Assembly (NCBI GenBank): GCA_023475455.1
Contig: JAMCVR010000144.1
Coordinates: forward strand, 17,054-31,414
Origin: Thermoplasmatota archaeon
GTDB lineage: Bacteria > Pseudomonadota > Gammaproteobacteria > Burkholderiales > Thiobacillaceae
Reading direction: 5' to 3'
Length of the DNA stretch: 14,361 nt
Under the pieces are notes generated by a model. It was not told the DNA's origin. It was given only the letters and a program-made list of their open reading frames with translations, and did not search any database. A program made the position numbers and the translations under genes. This document shows positions 1-7,684 of this stretch, piece by piece. Within the stretch, counting starts at the first letter, position 1. Every line of letters begins with the position of its first letter.

Positions 1-122
1 TGCTCGGCCGCCTTGGCGGCATCGCCCCGCTTGAGGTATTCGTTGCCGAGCGAGAATCGCAGCAGCGCGTTGTCGCGGCCGCCGGCGAGCAGGGCGAGAA
101 AGTTTTCCAGCGGTTCAGGCAC
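1..122 (-). CDS. TPR-like protein, N-terminal fragment (cut by window edge)
   Basis: A partial leftward reading frame of 40 codons starts at a GTG (122-120) and overlaps the end of trkH by 8 bp. It begins MPEPLENFLALLAGGRDNAL and continues with a stretch containing LLRFSLGNEYLKRGDAAKAA. The pattern of a small residue, then N-x-Y-L-K-x-G-D-x-x-K-A-A, is the signature of a tetratricopeptide helix pair, so this is probably a small TPR protein used for protein-protein contacts. There is no signal peptide, so it is likely cytoplasmic. The overlap with trkH suggests it is the last or a late gene of the same transcript. The partner and exact function cannot be told from 40 residues. The GTG start is chosen because it overlaps the upstream stop and gives a sensible N-terminus; no strong ribosome binding site is visible. 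Confidence 0.6.
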   Translation of the reverse strand, partial: MPEPLENFLALLAGGRDNALLRFSLGNEYLKRGDAAKAAE

Positions 123-1572
123 GCCAGAAGGCCCGGGTAAAGACCACCAGAACGGTCAGCAGCTCGAGCCGTCCCAGCAGCATGGCAATGGTGCAGATCC
201 AGGTCTGGAAATCGGTGAGGCTCGCGTAGTTTGTAGCGGGGCCCACCTGGTTCAGCCCGGGGCCGGTGTTGTTGATGGAAGCGATCACCGCGGAAAACGC
301 CGTGATGAATTCCAGCCCGCTGGCGGTCATGAGCAGGGTCATGACGATGATGGCGAACACATACAGGAAGGCAAAAGCCAGCACGGCATAGATGACATTG
401 TTGGGCACCACCTGACCGCCCAGTTTGACCGGCAACCGCGCTGCCGGATGAATCAGGCGGGTCAGTTCGCGTCGCCCCTGCCTGAACAGGAGCTGGGCGC
501 GCACCATTTTCATGCCGCCGCCGGTACTGCCCGAGCAGGAGGCGAAGCAGGACAGAAACAGCATCCACAGCGGCGCAAAAATGGGCCACTGGTTGTAATC
601 GGTGTTGGCGAACCCGGTCGTCGTGGCGATCGAAACGGTATTGAACAAGGAGAAGCGCAACGCCTGAAAAAAGTCGGGGTAAACCCCCATGGCGGTCAGG
701 TAAATCGCGATCATGAGCGCGCTGGCGAGGGTCACGGTCAGAAACCAGCGCGCCTCCGGATCAAGCCGGTAGGCGGTGGCCGAACGTTGCCGCCACGCCA
801 GAAAATGCGTGGAGAAATTGATCCCGGCCACCAGCATGAACACAACCGTGACTGCTTCGATAACGGGCGAGTCCCAGTAAGCGAAACTGGCATCGTGCGA
901 GGAAAACCCGCCCAGCCCCATGGTGGAAAAGGTGTGCATGACGGCGTCGAACGGCGTCATGCCGGCCAGCCAGTAGGAGAGGCCGCACGCGATCGAGATG
1001 CCGACATAGACCAGATACAGTCCCTTGGCCGTTTCGGTAATGCGCGGCGTGAGTTTGGTATCTTTCATCGGCCCCGGGGTTTCGGCCTTGTATATCTGCA
1101 TCCCGCCCACGCCCAGCAGCGGCAGGATGGCGACCGCCAGCACGATCAGCCCCATGCCGCCCAGCCAGACCAGCAGGCCGCGCCACAGATTGATGGACAT
1201 GGGCAGCGTGTCCAGACCGGACAGAATCGTGGAGCCCGTCGTGGTAATGCCCGATACCGTTTCGAAATAGGCATCGGTAAACGAGAGATCCGGCAGGTAT
1301 ATGAGGAGGGGCAGGGTGGCAAAGGCCGGCAGGCCGGTCCACGCCAGCAGCACCAACAGGAATCCGTCGCGGGTCTGCAGTTCGCGCTGCGATTTCCGGG
1401 TGAAAAGCCAGATCAGCGCCCCCGCTGCAAACGTGATGACGATGGCTTCGTCGTAGGCGCGCTGCGCCCCGTCGGCGAGCAGCCAGGACAGGGTCAGCGG
1501 CAGAAGAAAGGTGGCCGAGAACAACATGATCACCTTGGACAGCACATTCAGAACGGGGGCAATGCGGGACAT
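115..1572 (-). CDS. trkH: Trk potassium uptake system membrane subunit TrkH
   Basis: The 485-aa integral membrane protein is the ion-conducting subunit of the Trk potassium uptake system in the inner membrane; it works with the cytoplasmic NAD-binding protein TrkA. About ten hydrophobic segments are visible. The four half-pore selectivity-filter loops of the TrkH/KtrB family are recognisable: ITTTGST near residues 109-115, STMGLGGF near 216-223, ATTTGFAN near 316-323 and NNTGPGLNQVGP near 434-445. The length matches the usual 480-490 aa. Its ATG shares one base with the trkA stop codon (TGATG), so the two genes are very probably translationally coupled. It lies at the end of a leftward operon behind ntrYX and trkA. 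The gene is intact, with no sign of transfer. Confidence 0.95.
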   Translation of the reverse strand: MSRIAPVLNVLSKVIMLFSATFLLPLTLSWLLADGAQRAYDEAIVITFAAGALIWLFTRKSQRELQTRDGFLLVLLAWTGLPAFATLPLLIYLPDLSFTDAYFETVSGITTTGSTILSGLDTLPMSINLWRGLLVWLGGMGLIVLAVAILPLLGVGGMQIYKAETPGPMKDTKLTPRITETAKGLYLVYVGISIACGLSYWLAGMTPFDAVMHTFSTMGLGGFSSHDASFAYWDSPVIEAVTVVFMLVAGINFSTHFLAWRQRSATAYRLDPEARWFLTVTLASALMIAIYLTAMGVYPDFFQALRFSLFNTVSIATTTGFANTDYNQWPIFAPLWMLFLSCFASCSGSTGGGMKMVRAQLLFRQGRRELTRLIHPAARLPVKLGGQVVPNNVIYAVLAFAFLYVFAIIVMTLLMTASGLEFITAFSAVIASINNTGPGLNQVGPATNYASLTDFQTWICTIAMLLGRLELLTVLVVFTRAFWRA

Positions 1573-2945
1573 CAGAAGTAACCGAAGCCCACCTGGAGCA
1601 GTTTTTCCACCTTGGGAATGATGCGCTTGTTGAGCGCGAACAGGATGAGGTGATCCTCCGCCTCGATCAGCGTGTCATGGTGGGCGATGATGACGTCGTT
1701 GTTGCGGATGAGCGCGGCGATCGCCGCGCCTTCGGGCAGGTCGATCTCCTCGATGCGCCGGCCCACGACCCGGGAGGTCCTGGCGTCGCCATGCACCGCC
1801 GCCTCCAGCACCTCGGCCGCGCCGCGTCGGAGGGAATGCACCGCCACCATGTCGCCGCGCCGGATTTTGGATAGCAAGGGTCCGACCGTGGCCTGCGCAG
1901 GTGAAATGGCGATGTCGATTTCGCCGCCCTGCACCAGGTCGACGTAGGCCGAACGGTTGATCAGGGCGATCACCCGCTGCGCGCCCATGCGCTTGGCCAG
2001 CAGCGCCGACATGATGTTGTCCTCGTCGTCGTTGGTGAGCGCGCAGAACACGTCGATCGATTCGACGTTTTCCTGCTCCAGCAACTCTTCGTCGGTGGCG
2101 TCGCCCTGCAACACCAGGGTGCGGTGCAGCTGCTCGGCCAGCAGCGCGCAGGTGGCCTTGTTGTGGTCGATCAGCTTGACTTCGTAATTGCGCTCGAGCG
2201 ATGCCGCCAGACGCCGTCCGATGTTGCCGCCGCCGGCGATCATCACGCGCTTGACCGGCCGCTCCATGCGGCGCAGTTCGCGCATGACGACGGAGATGTC
2301 CTGTTTGCGGGCGAGGAAGAACACCTCGTCGCCCGGCTCGATCACCGTGATGCCCTTCGGCACGATGCCGCGGTCGCGCCGGTAGATCGCCGCCACCCGG
2401 GCGTCGATCTTCGGCGTGTGACGCTTGATGTCCCGCAGTTCGTGGCCGACCAGCGGCCCGCCGTGGTAGGCGCGCACCGCCACCAGCCGCAACTTGCCGT
2501 CGGCGAAATCCAGCACCTGCAGCGCCTCGGGATGCTCGATCAGGCGGCGCAGGGTGTCGGTCACCTCCTGCTCCGGGCTGATGATGTGATCGACGCCGAA
2601 ATGCTCGGCCAGGAAGTCGCCTTCGGTCTCCAGGAAATCGTTCGAGCGGATCCGCGCGATGCGGGTGGGAATGTTGAACAGGGTGGCCGACAGGCGGCAG
2701 GCCACCAGATTGGTTTCGTCGCTCTGGGTGACCGCCACCAGCATGTCGGCATCGTCCGCCCCGGCCCGCTTCAGGGTGGAGGGATGGGCCGCGTGGCCGC
2801 GCACGGTGCGCAGGTCGAAGCGGTCCTGCAGCAGCGACAGCCGCCCGGTGTCCAGGTCGACCACGGTGATGTCGTTGTTTTCCGCCACCAGGCTGGCGGC
2901 GAGGTTGGCGCCGACCTGGCCGGCGCCGAGGATGATGATTTTCAT
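1572..2945 (-). CDS. trkA: Trk potassium uptake system regulatory NAD-binding protein TrkA
   Basis: The 457-aa cytoplasmic subunit gates the TrkH channel in response to nucleotide binding. Two tandem RCK modules are visible. The first Rossmann fold carries GAGQVG at residues 7-12 and an acidic residue at the end of the second beta strand (VVDLD, 28-32). The second carries GGGNIG at about 238-243 followed by LIDHN near 258. Each is followed by an RCK-C (TrkA-C) domain, near residues 140-225 and 370-457. The length matches the usual 458 aa. The ATG at 2945-2943 has no strong Shine-Dalgarno sequence; a 97-bp gap with G-rich repeats separates it from ntrX. The stop overlaps the trkH start by one base. 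Association of trkA with ntrYX is known from other proteobacteria, so a shared operon is plausible. Confidence 0.96.
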   Translation of the reverse strand: MKIIILGAGQVGANLAASLVAENNDITVVDLDTGRLSLLQDRFDLRTVRGHAAHPSTLKRAGADDADMLVAVTQSDETNLVACRLSATLFNIPTRIARIRSNDFLETEGDFLAEHFGVDHIISPEQEVTDTLRRLIEHPEALQVLDFADGKLRLVAVRAYHGGPLVGHELRDIKRHTPKIDARVAAIYRRDRGIVPKGITVIEPGDEVFFLARKQDISVVMRELRRMERPVKRVMIAGGGNIGRRLAASLERNYEVKLIDHNKATCALLAEQLHRTLVLQGDATDEELLEQENVESIDVFCALTNDDEDNIMSALLAKRMGAQRVIALINRSAYVDLVQGGEIDIAISPAQATVGPLLSKIRRGDMVAVHSLRRGAAEVLEAAVHGDARTSRVVGRRIEEIDLPEGAAIAALIRNNDVIIAHHDTLIEAEDHLILFALNKRIIPKVEKLLQVGFGYF

Positions 2946-3044
2946 AATGAGGCGAGGGGCAAGGGGCGAGGGGTAAGCCGGAAAACCGAAGCCTTGCCTC
3001 TTGCCGGGGGCGGCCCACTCCTCACGCCCGACGTCTCACCCATG
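2946..3044. other. ntrX-trkA intergenic spacer with G-rich repeats
   Basis: This is the widest gap in the leftward operon. On the + strand, 2949-2973 is a short purine-rich repeat in which GGGG runs recur every seven bases (2956-2959, 2963-2966, 2970-2973). A seven-base inverted repeat, GGCAAGG at 2958-2964 and CCTTGCC at 2992-2998, could form a stem with a 27-nt loop. There is no T-run typical of an intrinsic terminator. The gap could hold an internal promoter for trkAH or be a processing site, but no clear -35/-10 pair is visible. Confidence 0.4.
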
Positions 3045-4772
3045 TCACAGGTCTTCGTCGAGACGCCGGCCATGCCGGATATTCAGCTGTTTGAGCTTGC
3101 GGTAGAGGTGGGTACGCTCCAGGCCGGATTTGTCGGCAACCCGCGTCATGCTGCCGCCTTCCTTCTGGATCAGGTGCTCGAAATACATGCGCTCGAAGGC
3201 GTCGCGCGCCTCGCGCAGCGGGATGTCGAGCGGGATGCCGTGGGCCACGGCGGGCGCCGCGTGCTTCATCGGGGCGAGCACGCGGTTGACGTCGACGGCG
3301 TCGATTTCGCTCGCCAGCGCGGTGACCGCCAGCGTGCGCACCACGTTGTTGAGCTGCGTCAGATTGCCCGGCCAGTCGAAGTTGCGCAGCTGGTTCAGGG
3401 CCGGCGTGGTCAGCCGCCGCACCGGGCAGACGCCCGCTTCGATCAGCTGCGCCAGCATGAAGTTGGCGATCTCGGGCACGTCTTCGCGATGCTCGCGCAA
3501 GGGCGGCACCTGGATGGCCAGGCTGGACAGACGGTAGAACAGGCGGCTGTCGAATTCGCCCGCCGCTACCATGGCGTCGAGGCTGCGGTTGCTGGCGCAC
3601 ACCAGACGCGCGCCGCTGCCTTCCATGCGGTCGAGCAGCAGTCCCAGGCCTTTCTGCTCCAGGCGTGCGAGCTCACAGGCATCCGGCAGATAGAGGGTGC
3701 CGTTGCCGAGCGCCTCGACAAAGCTCAGCGGGTCGGACACCAGGCGCGCGCGGTCCTTGATCTCGACCCACGGACTGCCGGGCTGATGCAGGAAATGGGC
3801 GCAGATTTCGAAGCCGCTGCCGGGCTCGCCCAACAGCAACACCGGCGCGGTGTTGCCGGCGATCTGGGTCAGGCGCTTTTTGAGTTCGAGAATCAGCGGG
3901 CTGCGGCCGAGCGCCGACAGGTCCATGCTGGGCGCGCGCCGGGGCAGGGCCACGCCGCGCTTGATCGCCTTGCCGACGGTGTCGATCAGCTTGGCCAGCG
4001 CTACCGGTTTTTCCAGGAAATCGGCCGCGCCGAGCTTGGTGGCTTCGACCGCGGTATCGATCGTGCCGTGGCCGGACATCATCACCACCGGCATGGTGAG
4101 CTGGCCGCCCCCCGCCCATTCCTTCAATAGCGTCACGCCGTCGGTGTCGGGCATCCAGATGTCGAGCAGGACCAGATCCGGGCGACGCGCTGCGCGAAAG
4201 GCCCGCGCCGCCTCGGCGTTTTCCGCCAGATGCACGTCGTAGCCCTCGTCGGTCAGGATTTCCGACAACAACTCACGAATGCCCAACAGCAACACCGGCG
4301 CGGTGTTGCCGGCGATCTGGGTCAGGCGCTTTTTGAGTTCGAGAATCAGCGGGCTGCGGCCGAGCGCCGACAGGTCCATGCTGGGCGCGCGCCGGGGCAG
4401 GGCCACGCCGCGCTTGATCGCCTTGCCGACGGTGTCGATCAGCTTGGCCAGCGCTACCGGTTTTTCCAGGAAATCGGCCGCGCCGAGCTTGGTGGCTTCG
4501 ACCGCGGTATCGATCGTGCCGTGGCCGGACATCATCACCACCGGCATGGTGAGCTGGCCGCCCCCCGCCCATTCCTTCAATAGCGTCACGCCGTCGGTGT
4601 CGGGCATCCAGATGTCGAGCAGGACCAGATCCGGGCGACGCGCTGCGCGAAAGGCCCGCGCCGCCTCGGCGTTTTCCGCCAGATGCACGTCGTAGCCCTC
4701 GTCGGTCAGGATTTCCGACAACAACTCACGAATGCCCACTTCGTCGTCGACGACGAGAATATGCCCGCTCAC
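3045..4772 (-). CDS. ntrX: Response regulator NtrX, with an in-frame internal duplication (575 aa as read; 424 aa if collapsed)
   Basis: NtrX is the response regulator partner of NtrY. The start is GTG (4772-4770), overlapping the ntrY stop as GTGA. The N-terminal receiver domain has the acidic pair D9/D10, phospho-acceptor D53 in LLDIWMPD, S82 and K104. A linker and the start of the AAA+ domain follow, then a C-terminal Fis-type helix-turn-helix (ADKSGLERTHLYRKLKQLNI). A 453-bp tandem duplication repeats residues 13-163 in frame, so the protein as read has a second receiver that lacks the first beta strand and its acidic pair. The usual length is about 425-460 aa, which the collapsed version matches. 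The AAA+ part is degenerate: GEPGSGFE in place of GExGxGKE, no GAFTGA, and GNGTLYLPD at Walker B. It may therefore bind DNA and be phosphorylated without activating sigma-54. Confidence 0.9.
   Translation of the reverse strand: MSGHILVVDDEVGIRELLSEILTDEGYDVHLAENAEAARAFRAARRPDLVLLDIWMPDTDGVTLLKEWAGGGQLTMPVVMMSGHGTIDTAVEATKLGAADFLEKPVALAKLIDTVGKAIKRGVALPRRAPSMDLSALGRSPLILELKKRLTQIAGNTAPVLLLGIRELLSEILTDEGYDVHLAENAEAARAFRAARRPDLVLLDIWMPDTDGVTLLKEWAGGGQLTMPVVMMSGHGTIDTAVEATKLGAADFLEKPVALAKLIDTVGKAIKRGVALPRRAPSMDLSALGRSPLILELKKRLTQIAGNTAPVLLLGEPGSGFEICAHFLHQPGSPWVEIKDRARLVSDPLSFVEALGNGTLYLPDACELARLEQKGLGLLLDRMEGSGARLVCASNRSLDAMVAAGEFDSRLFYRLSSLAIQVPPLREHREDVPEIANFMLAQLIEAGVCPVRRLTTPALNQLRNFDWPGNLTQLNNVVRTLAVTALASEIDAVDVNRVLAPMKHAAPAVAHGIPLDIPLREARDAFERMYFEHLIQKEGGSMTRVADKSGLERTHLYRKLKQLNIRHGRRLDEDL
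3828..4738. repeat. Tandem direct repeat 1 inside ntrX (period 453 bp, two copies)
   Basis: Copies 3828-4285 and 4281-4738 are identical over 458 bp on base-by-base reading, sharing the 5-bp junction GCCCA. The repeat lies wholly within ntrX and the period is a multiple of three, so the frame stays open. Identity stops abruptly at both ends (c/t at 3827 versus 4280; a/c at 4286 versus 4739). The abrupt ends and tiny microhomology fit either an unmerged contig overlap or a very recent duplication. Confidence 0.97.
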
Positions 4773-6901
4773 GTGCGCTCCCCGACTGCTGCGAAAACGG
4801 GCAGTGCGATGCGGATGGCGGCACCGCCTGATTTGAGGTTTTCGATCTGGATTTTACCGTGATGCTCTTCGACGATTTTCTTGACGATGGCCAGACCCAG
4901 ACCGGTTCCCTTGGCCTTGGTGGTTGCGTATGGCTCGAACAGCCGCGTCATCAGATGCTCCGGAAACCCGGCTCCATTGTCGGTTACGGTCAAACAAACT
5001 GCATGGTTGTTGAGGCGCGTGCTGACTTCGACACACGGTGCGGAGTGACCGGTCAGCGCATCCTGCGCATTTTGCAACAGATTATGTATCACCTGGCGCA
5101 ATAATGTGGAGTCGCCCGCAATGCGCGGCAAATCGGCATCGAGGTGCAGCTGCAATCCGAGGGCCCTGGCGTCATATAACGCCAGCACTTCGCGCACCAG
5201 CGCATTGAGGTCGAGCGCATCGAGCTTGGCACGCGGCATCCGCGCATAGCCGGCAAATGCGTCGACCATGCTTTTCATGGCGGCGACCTGGCTGACGATG
5301 GTTTGCGTGGCGCGCGCCAGAAACTCGGCGTCCGCCGCTTCCAGCCGCCCATCGAGCTTGCGCGCGATGCGCTCGGCCGACAGCTGGATCGGAGTGAGCG
5401 GGTTCTTGATCTCGTGCGCCAGCCGCTGCGCCACTTCGCTCCATGCGGCATTGCGTTCGGCATCGATCAGCTTGGTCACGTCGTCGAACACCAGCACGTA
5501 GCCACGTTCCACGCCCGGCGGCAGGCGGGTGCCGCGCAGCAGCAGCGACTGGTTGCCGCCGGGGCCGGCATAATCGACCTGCTCCTGCCATTCGCCTTCG
5601 TGCTCGCCGAAGTGCGCGGCCACCGTCGCGCCGAACGCGTGCAGGGCCTCGCCCGGCTGCCCCAGCCCGGCGAGCGGCCGGGTGTCGAGCGCAGCCGCGT
5701 CCACACCCAGAATCTGCGCCGCCGCGCTGTTCATCGTGCGCACCCGCAGGGCGTCGTCGAACACCACCACGCCGGACGACAGGTTGGCCAGCACCCGTTC
5801 GAGAAAGGCCTTAGCCTGCTCGGTCTGCTGATGGTTCCGCGCAACCTGTTCGCGCGCGTCGGAGAGCTGGCGGGTCATGCGGTTGAACGACTGGATCAGC
5901 ACGCCCAGCTCGTCGCGGCTTTTCACCGACGGCATCTGCGAGAAATCGCCCTTGGCCACCGCACGGGTGCCGCGCGCCAGCGAGCGCAGCGGCGCACCGA
6001 GGCGCTCCGACAGCAGATAGGCGATGACCAGGGTCATCAGCAAGGCCAGCATCAGCGTCAGCGTCAATGCGACGCCGTAGATACGCTTCAGCCCCAGCCG
6101 CGAGACCGCGATCTGCTGGTATTCCTGGTACGCCAGCTGCACCGCCTGCGCGTCGCGCGCCAGGCTGGCCGGCACCGGCTGCACCAGCTGCAGCACGCGC
6201 GTATCGCCGGCCAGTGAACTGGTATACACCGGCACGATGACGTGCATGACGAGACCGCGCTCGGGCACTTCCTCGATGCGGCTGTAGGGCTGCTGCTGCC
6301 GCACCTGCCACAGCACGCTGCGCTCGGGCAGCACCGGCAGCAGGGTGCCGCGCTCGCCGCTGACATGGGCGATCACGCCGCCGCGCTCGTCGAACAGCGT
6401 CAGTTCCTGCACCGCGCTTTGCTCGCGCAGGGTGGAGAGGCTGGTGATGATCGAGCCCATGCCTTCGTCCGACAGCGTCAGCGCCATGCGCTGCGCCTTT
6501 TTTTCCAGTTCGCGCAGCAGGTCGTCGAGCGCCGCCTGGCCGAGATTGACGCCGGAGGCCAGCGCGTTGTCGACCCGCACGTCGAACCAGGTTTCGATCG
6601 AACGATTGAGAAAGAACACCGAGGCGCCATATACGACCAGACCGGGCAGCATGGCGACGACGCCGAACATCGCCAGCAGCTTGAGCGTGAGCTTGGCGCC
6701 GAACACGCCGCGGCGGATGCGCTTTTGCAGCCACCACAGACGCCAGCCCAGCAGCACCAGCAGCGCCACCCCGAGCACGCCGCCGCCGACGAACAGGGTA
6801 GGCAGGGTGTCGGAGAATACGGCGCTGTCGCCGCTGGCATAAAACAGCAGCGTCAGCAGCGCGATGCCCATGATGAGGGCGGCGGCGATCAGACTGCGCA
6901 T
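4769..6901 (-). CDS. ntrY: Membrane sensor histidine kinase NtrY
   Basis: NtrY is a 710-aa inner-membrane histidine kinase that senses an unknown signal and phosphorylates NtrX. Hydrophobic segments lie near residues 4-20, 35-54 and 72-98. A periplasmic domain (about 100-275) follows, then a membrane segment at about 276-297, a HAMP domain (299-352), a PAS domain (about 365-480) and the kinase core. The core shows the H-box RLAHEIKNPLTP with H496, N-box HNLLQNAQDAL (606-616), G1 DNGAGF (641-646), F-box LFEPY (654-658) and G2 GTGLGL (665-670). All catalytic boxes look intact. The start is ATG 6901-6899, which overlaps the stop of the DUF4390 gene by one base (TGATG); an upstream in-frame ATG at 6979 lies inside that gene and is less likely. 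The stop overlaps the ntrX GTG start. Confidence 0.94.
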   Translation of the reverse strand: MRSLIAAALIMGIALLTLLFYASGDSAVFSDTLPTLFVGGGVLGVALLVLLGWRLWWLQKRIRRGVFGAKLTLKLLAMFGVVAMLPGLVVYGASVFFLNRSIETWFDVRVDNALASGVNLGQAALDDLLRELEKKAQRMALTLSDEGMGSIITSLSTLREQSAVQELTLFDERGGVIAHVSGERGTLLPVLPERSVLWQVRQQQPYSRIEEVPERGLVMHVIVPVYTSSLAGDTRVLQLVQPVPASLARDAQAVQLAYQEYQQIAVSRLGLKRIYGVALTLTLMLALLMTLVIAYLLSERLGAPLRSLARGTRAVAKGDFSQMPSVKSRDELGVLIQSFNRMTRQLSDAREQVARNHQQTEQAKAFLERVLANLSSGVVVFDDALRVRTMNSAAAQILGVDAAALDTRPLAGLGQPGEALHAFGATVAAHFGEHEGEWQEQVDYAGPGGNQSLLLRGTRLPPGVERGYVLVFDDVTKLIDAERNAAWSEVAQRLAHEIKNPLTPIQLSAERIARKLDGRLEAADAEFLARATQTIVSQVAAMKSMVDAFAGYARMPRAKLDALDLNALVREVLALYDARALGLQLHLDADLPRIAGDSTLLRQVIHNLLQNAQDALTGHSAPCVEVSTRLNNHAVCLTVTDNGAGFPEHLMTRLFEPYATTKAKGTGLGLAIVKKIVEEHHGKIQIENLKSGGAAIRIALPVFAAVGERT

Positions 6902-7524
6902 CAGGGCAGGGGCTGCGAGGAGGAGGGCGCGGCGGGCGCATCGAACGACCAGTCGAACCAGGGGGTGGCCAGTTCCCATTTGTCGCTGGTGACCGCGCCG
7001 ATGGACAGCGGCTTGGGCAATTGCGCGGTGTCGAGGCGCAAACGCAGGCGGGCGTCGTAGCGCTGTCCGGGTTTGAGCGCGCCGCGCTCCAGCACCTGCC
7101 AGTCGTCGACCCGTCCCAACAGGGCCAGCGCTTCGCCCAGGGTGGCGGCGGTCCGCGTGACGTAGCCCGACTCGACGACATAGCGGCGCAGCAGCAGATG
7201 GTAGTAAATCCGCATCTTGCGCACCGGCTCGGCCACGTCTTCGTCAAACCACCAGCTGCGCGGCCGGGTCAGTTCAAGTTCGAGCAGAAAATGCAGGTTG
7301 ATGCCCTTGGTCAAGGCATCTTCCAGCGTGCGGTTGAGCACGATGTCGACATCCGCATCCAGCACATAGCCTTGCGGCGCGGCCCGGATTTCGGCCCGTT
7401 TGATCGCGCTTTTGTCATTGGCCAGCGCGCTGCCCGCCGCGCCCAGCCAGCAGCCCAGCAGCAGCGCAGCCAGCCAGCGCAATGCCGGGTCAAGTCTTGC
7501 GCAGCAGGGCGTAAAAGAAACCAT
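6901..7524 (-). CDS. DUF4390 exported protein (complete copy)
   Basis: This 207-aa protein starts with a signal peptide (hydrophobic core LRWLAALLLGCWLGAAGSALA, ending near residue 35), so it is probably exported or anchored at the periplasmic face. The rest resembles the DUF4390 family commonly encoded directly before ntrY in betaproteobacteria, with FDEDVAEPVRKMRIYYHLLLR near residues 93-113 and DARLRLRLDTAQLP near 157-170. The function is unknown; its fixed place before ntrY suggests a link to the NtrY periplasmic sensor, which is inference. The start is ATG at 7524 (a second ATG lies one codon upstream). In the uncorrupted arrangement the start lies inside the 3' end of rsmB, here in a duplicated rsmB tail. 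As sequenced the frame stays open upstream through a partial second copy to 8190, giving a 429-aa ORF. Confidence 0.82.
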   Translation of the reverse strand: MVSFTPCCARLDPALRWLAALLLGCWLGAAGSALANDKSAIKRAEIRAAPQGYVLDADVDIVLNRTLEDALTKGINLHFLLELELTRPRSWWFDEDVAEPVRKMRIYYHLLLRRYVVESGYVTRTAATLGEALALLGRVDDWQVLERGALKPGQRYDARLRLRLDTAQLPKPLSIGAVTSDKWELATPWFDWSFDAPAAPSSSQPLP

Positions 7525-7684
7525 CATGCTCGGCATCGGGCAGCAGCGGCCCGTCGGACAAAGGTTCAGGAAGCGGACAGCGCTCGGCATCGCTTGCATG
7601 GCGCGCCAGGAACGCACGCACCTGGCCTTCGTTTTCTTCATCGAATATGGAGCAGGTGGCGTAAAGCAATGTACCACCCGGGGC
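7490..7684 (-). pseudogene. rsmB: Duplicated 3' tail of rsmB
   Basis: This matches the last part of rsmB (8156-8350), including the conserved end DGFFYALLRKT and the TGA at 7490-7492. It has no start and no methyltransferase domain, so it cannot make RsmB. It exists only because repeat 2 copies the rsmB/DUF4390 boundary. In the sequence as given it sits immediately before and overlapping the complete DUF4390 gene. Confidence 0.9.

Noticed and set aside
13..1581. 522-codon rightward open frame antisense to trkH
   Set aside because: Its protein is rich in Gly, Gln, Arg and His with no domain. It mirrors a well-supported membrane protein gene on the other strand and is a product of high GC content.
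2124..4130. 668-codon rightward open frame antisense to trkA and ntrX
   Set aside because: It spans two genuine genes and their intergenic gap, has low-complexity composition, and shows no recognisable motif.
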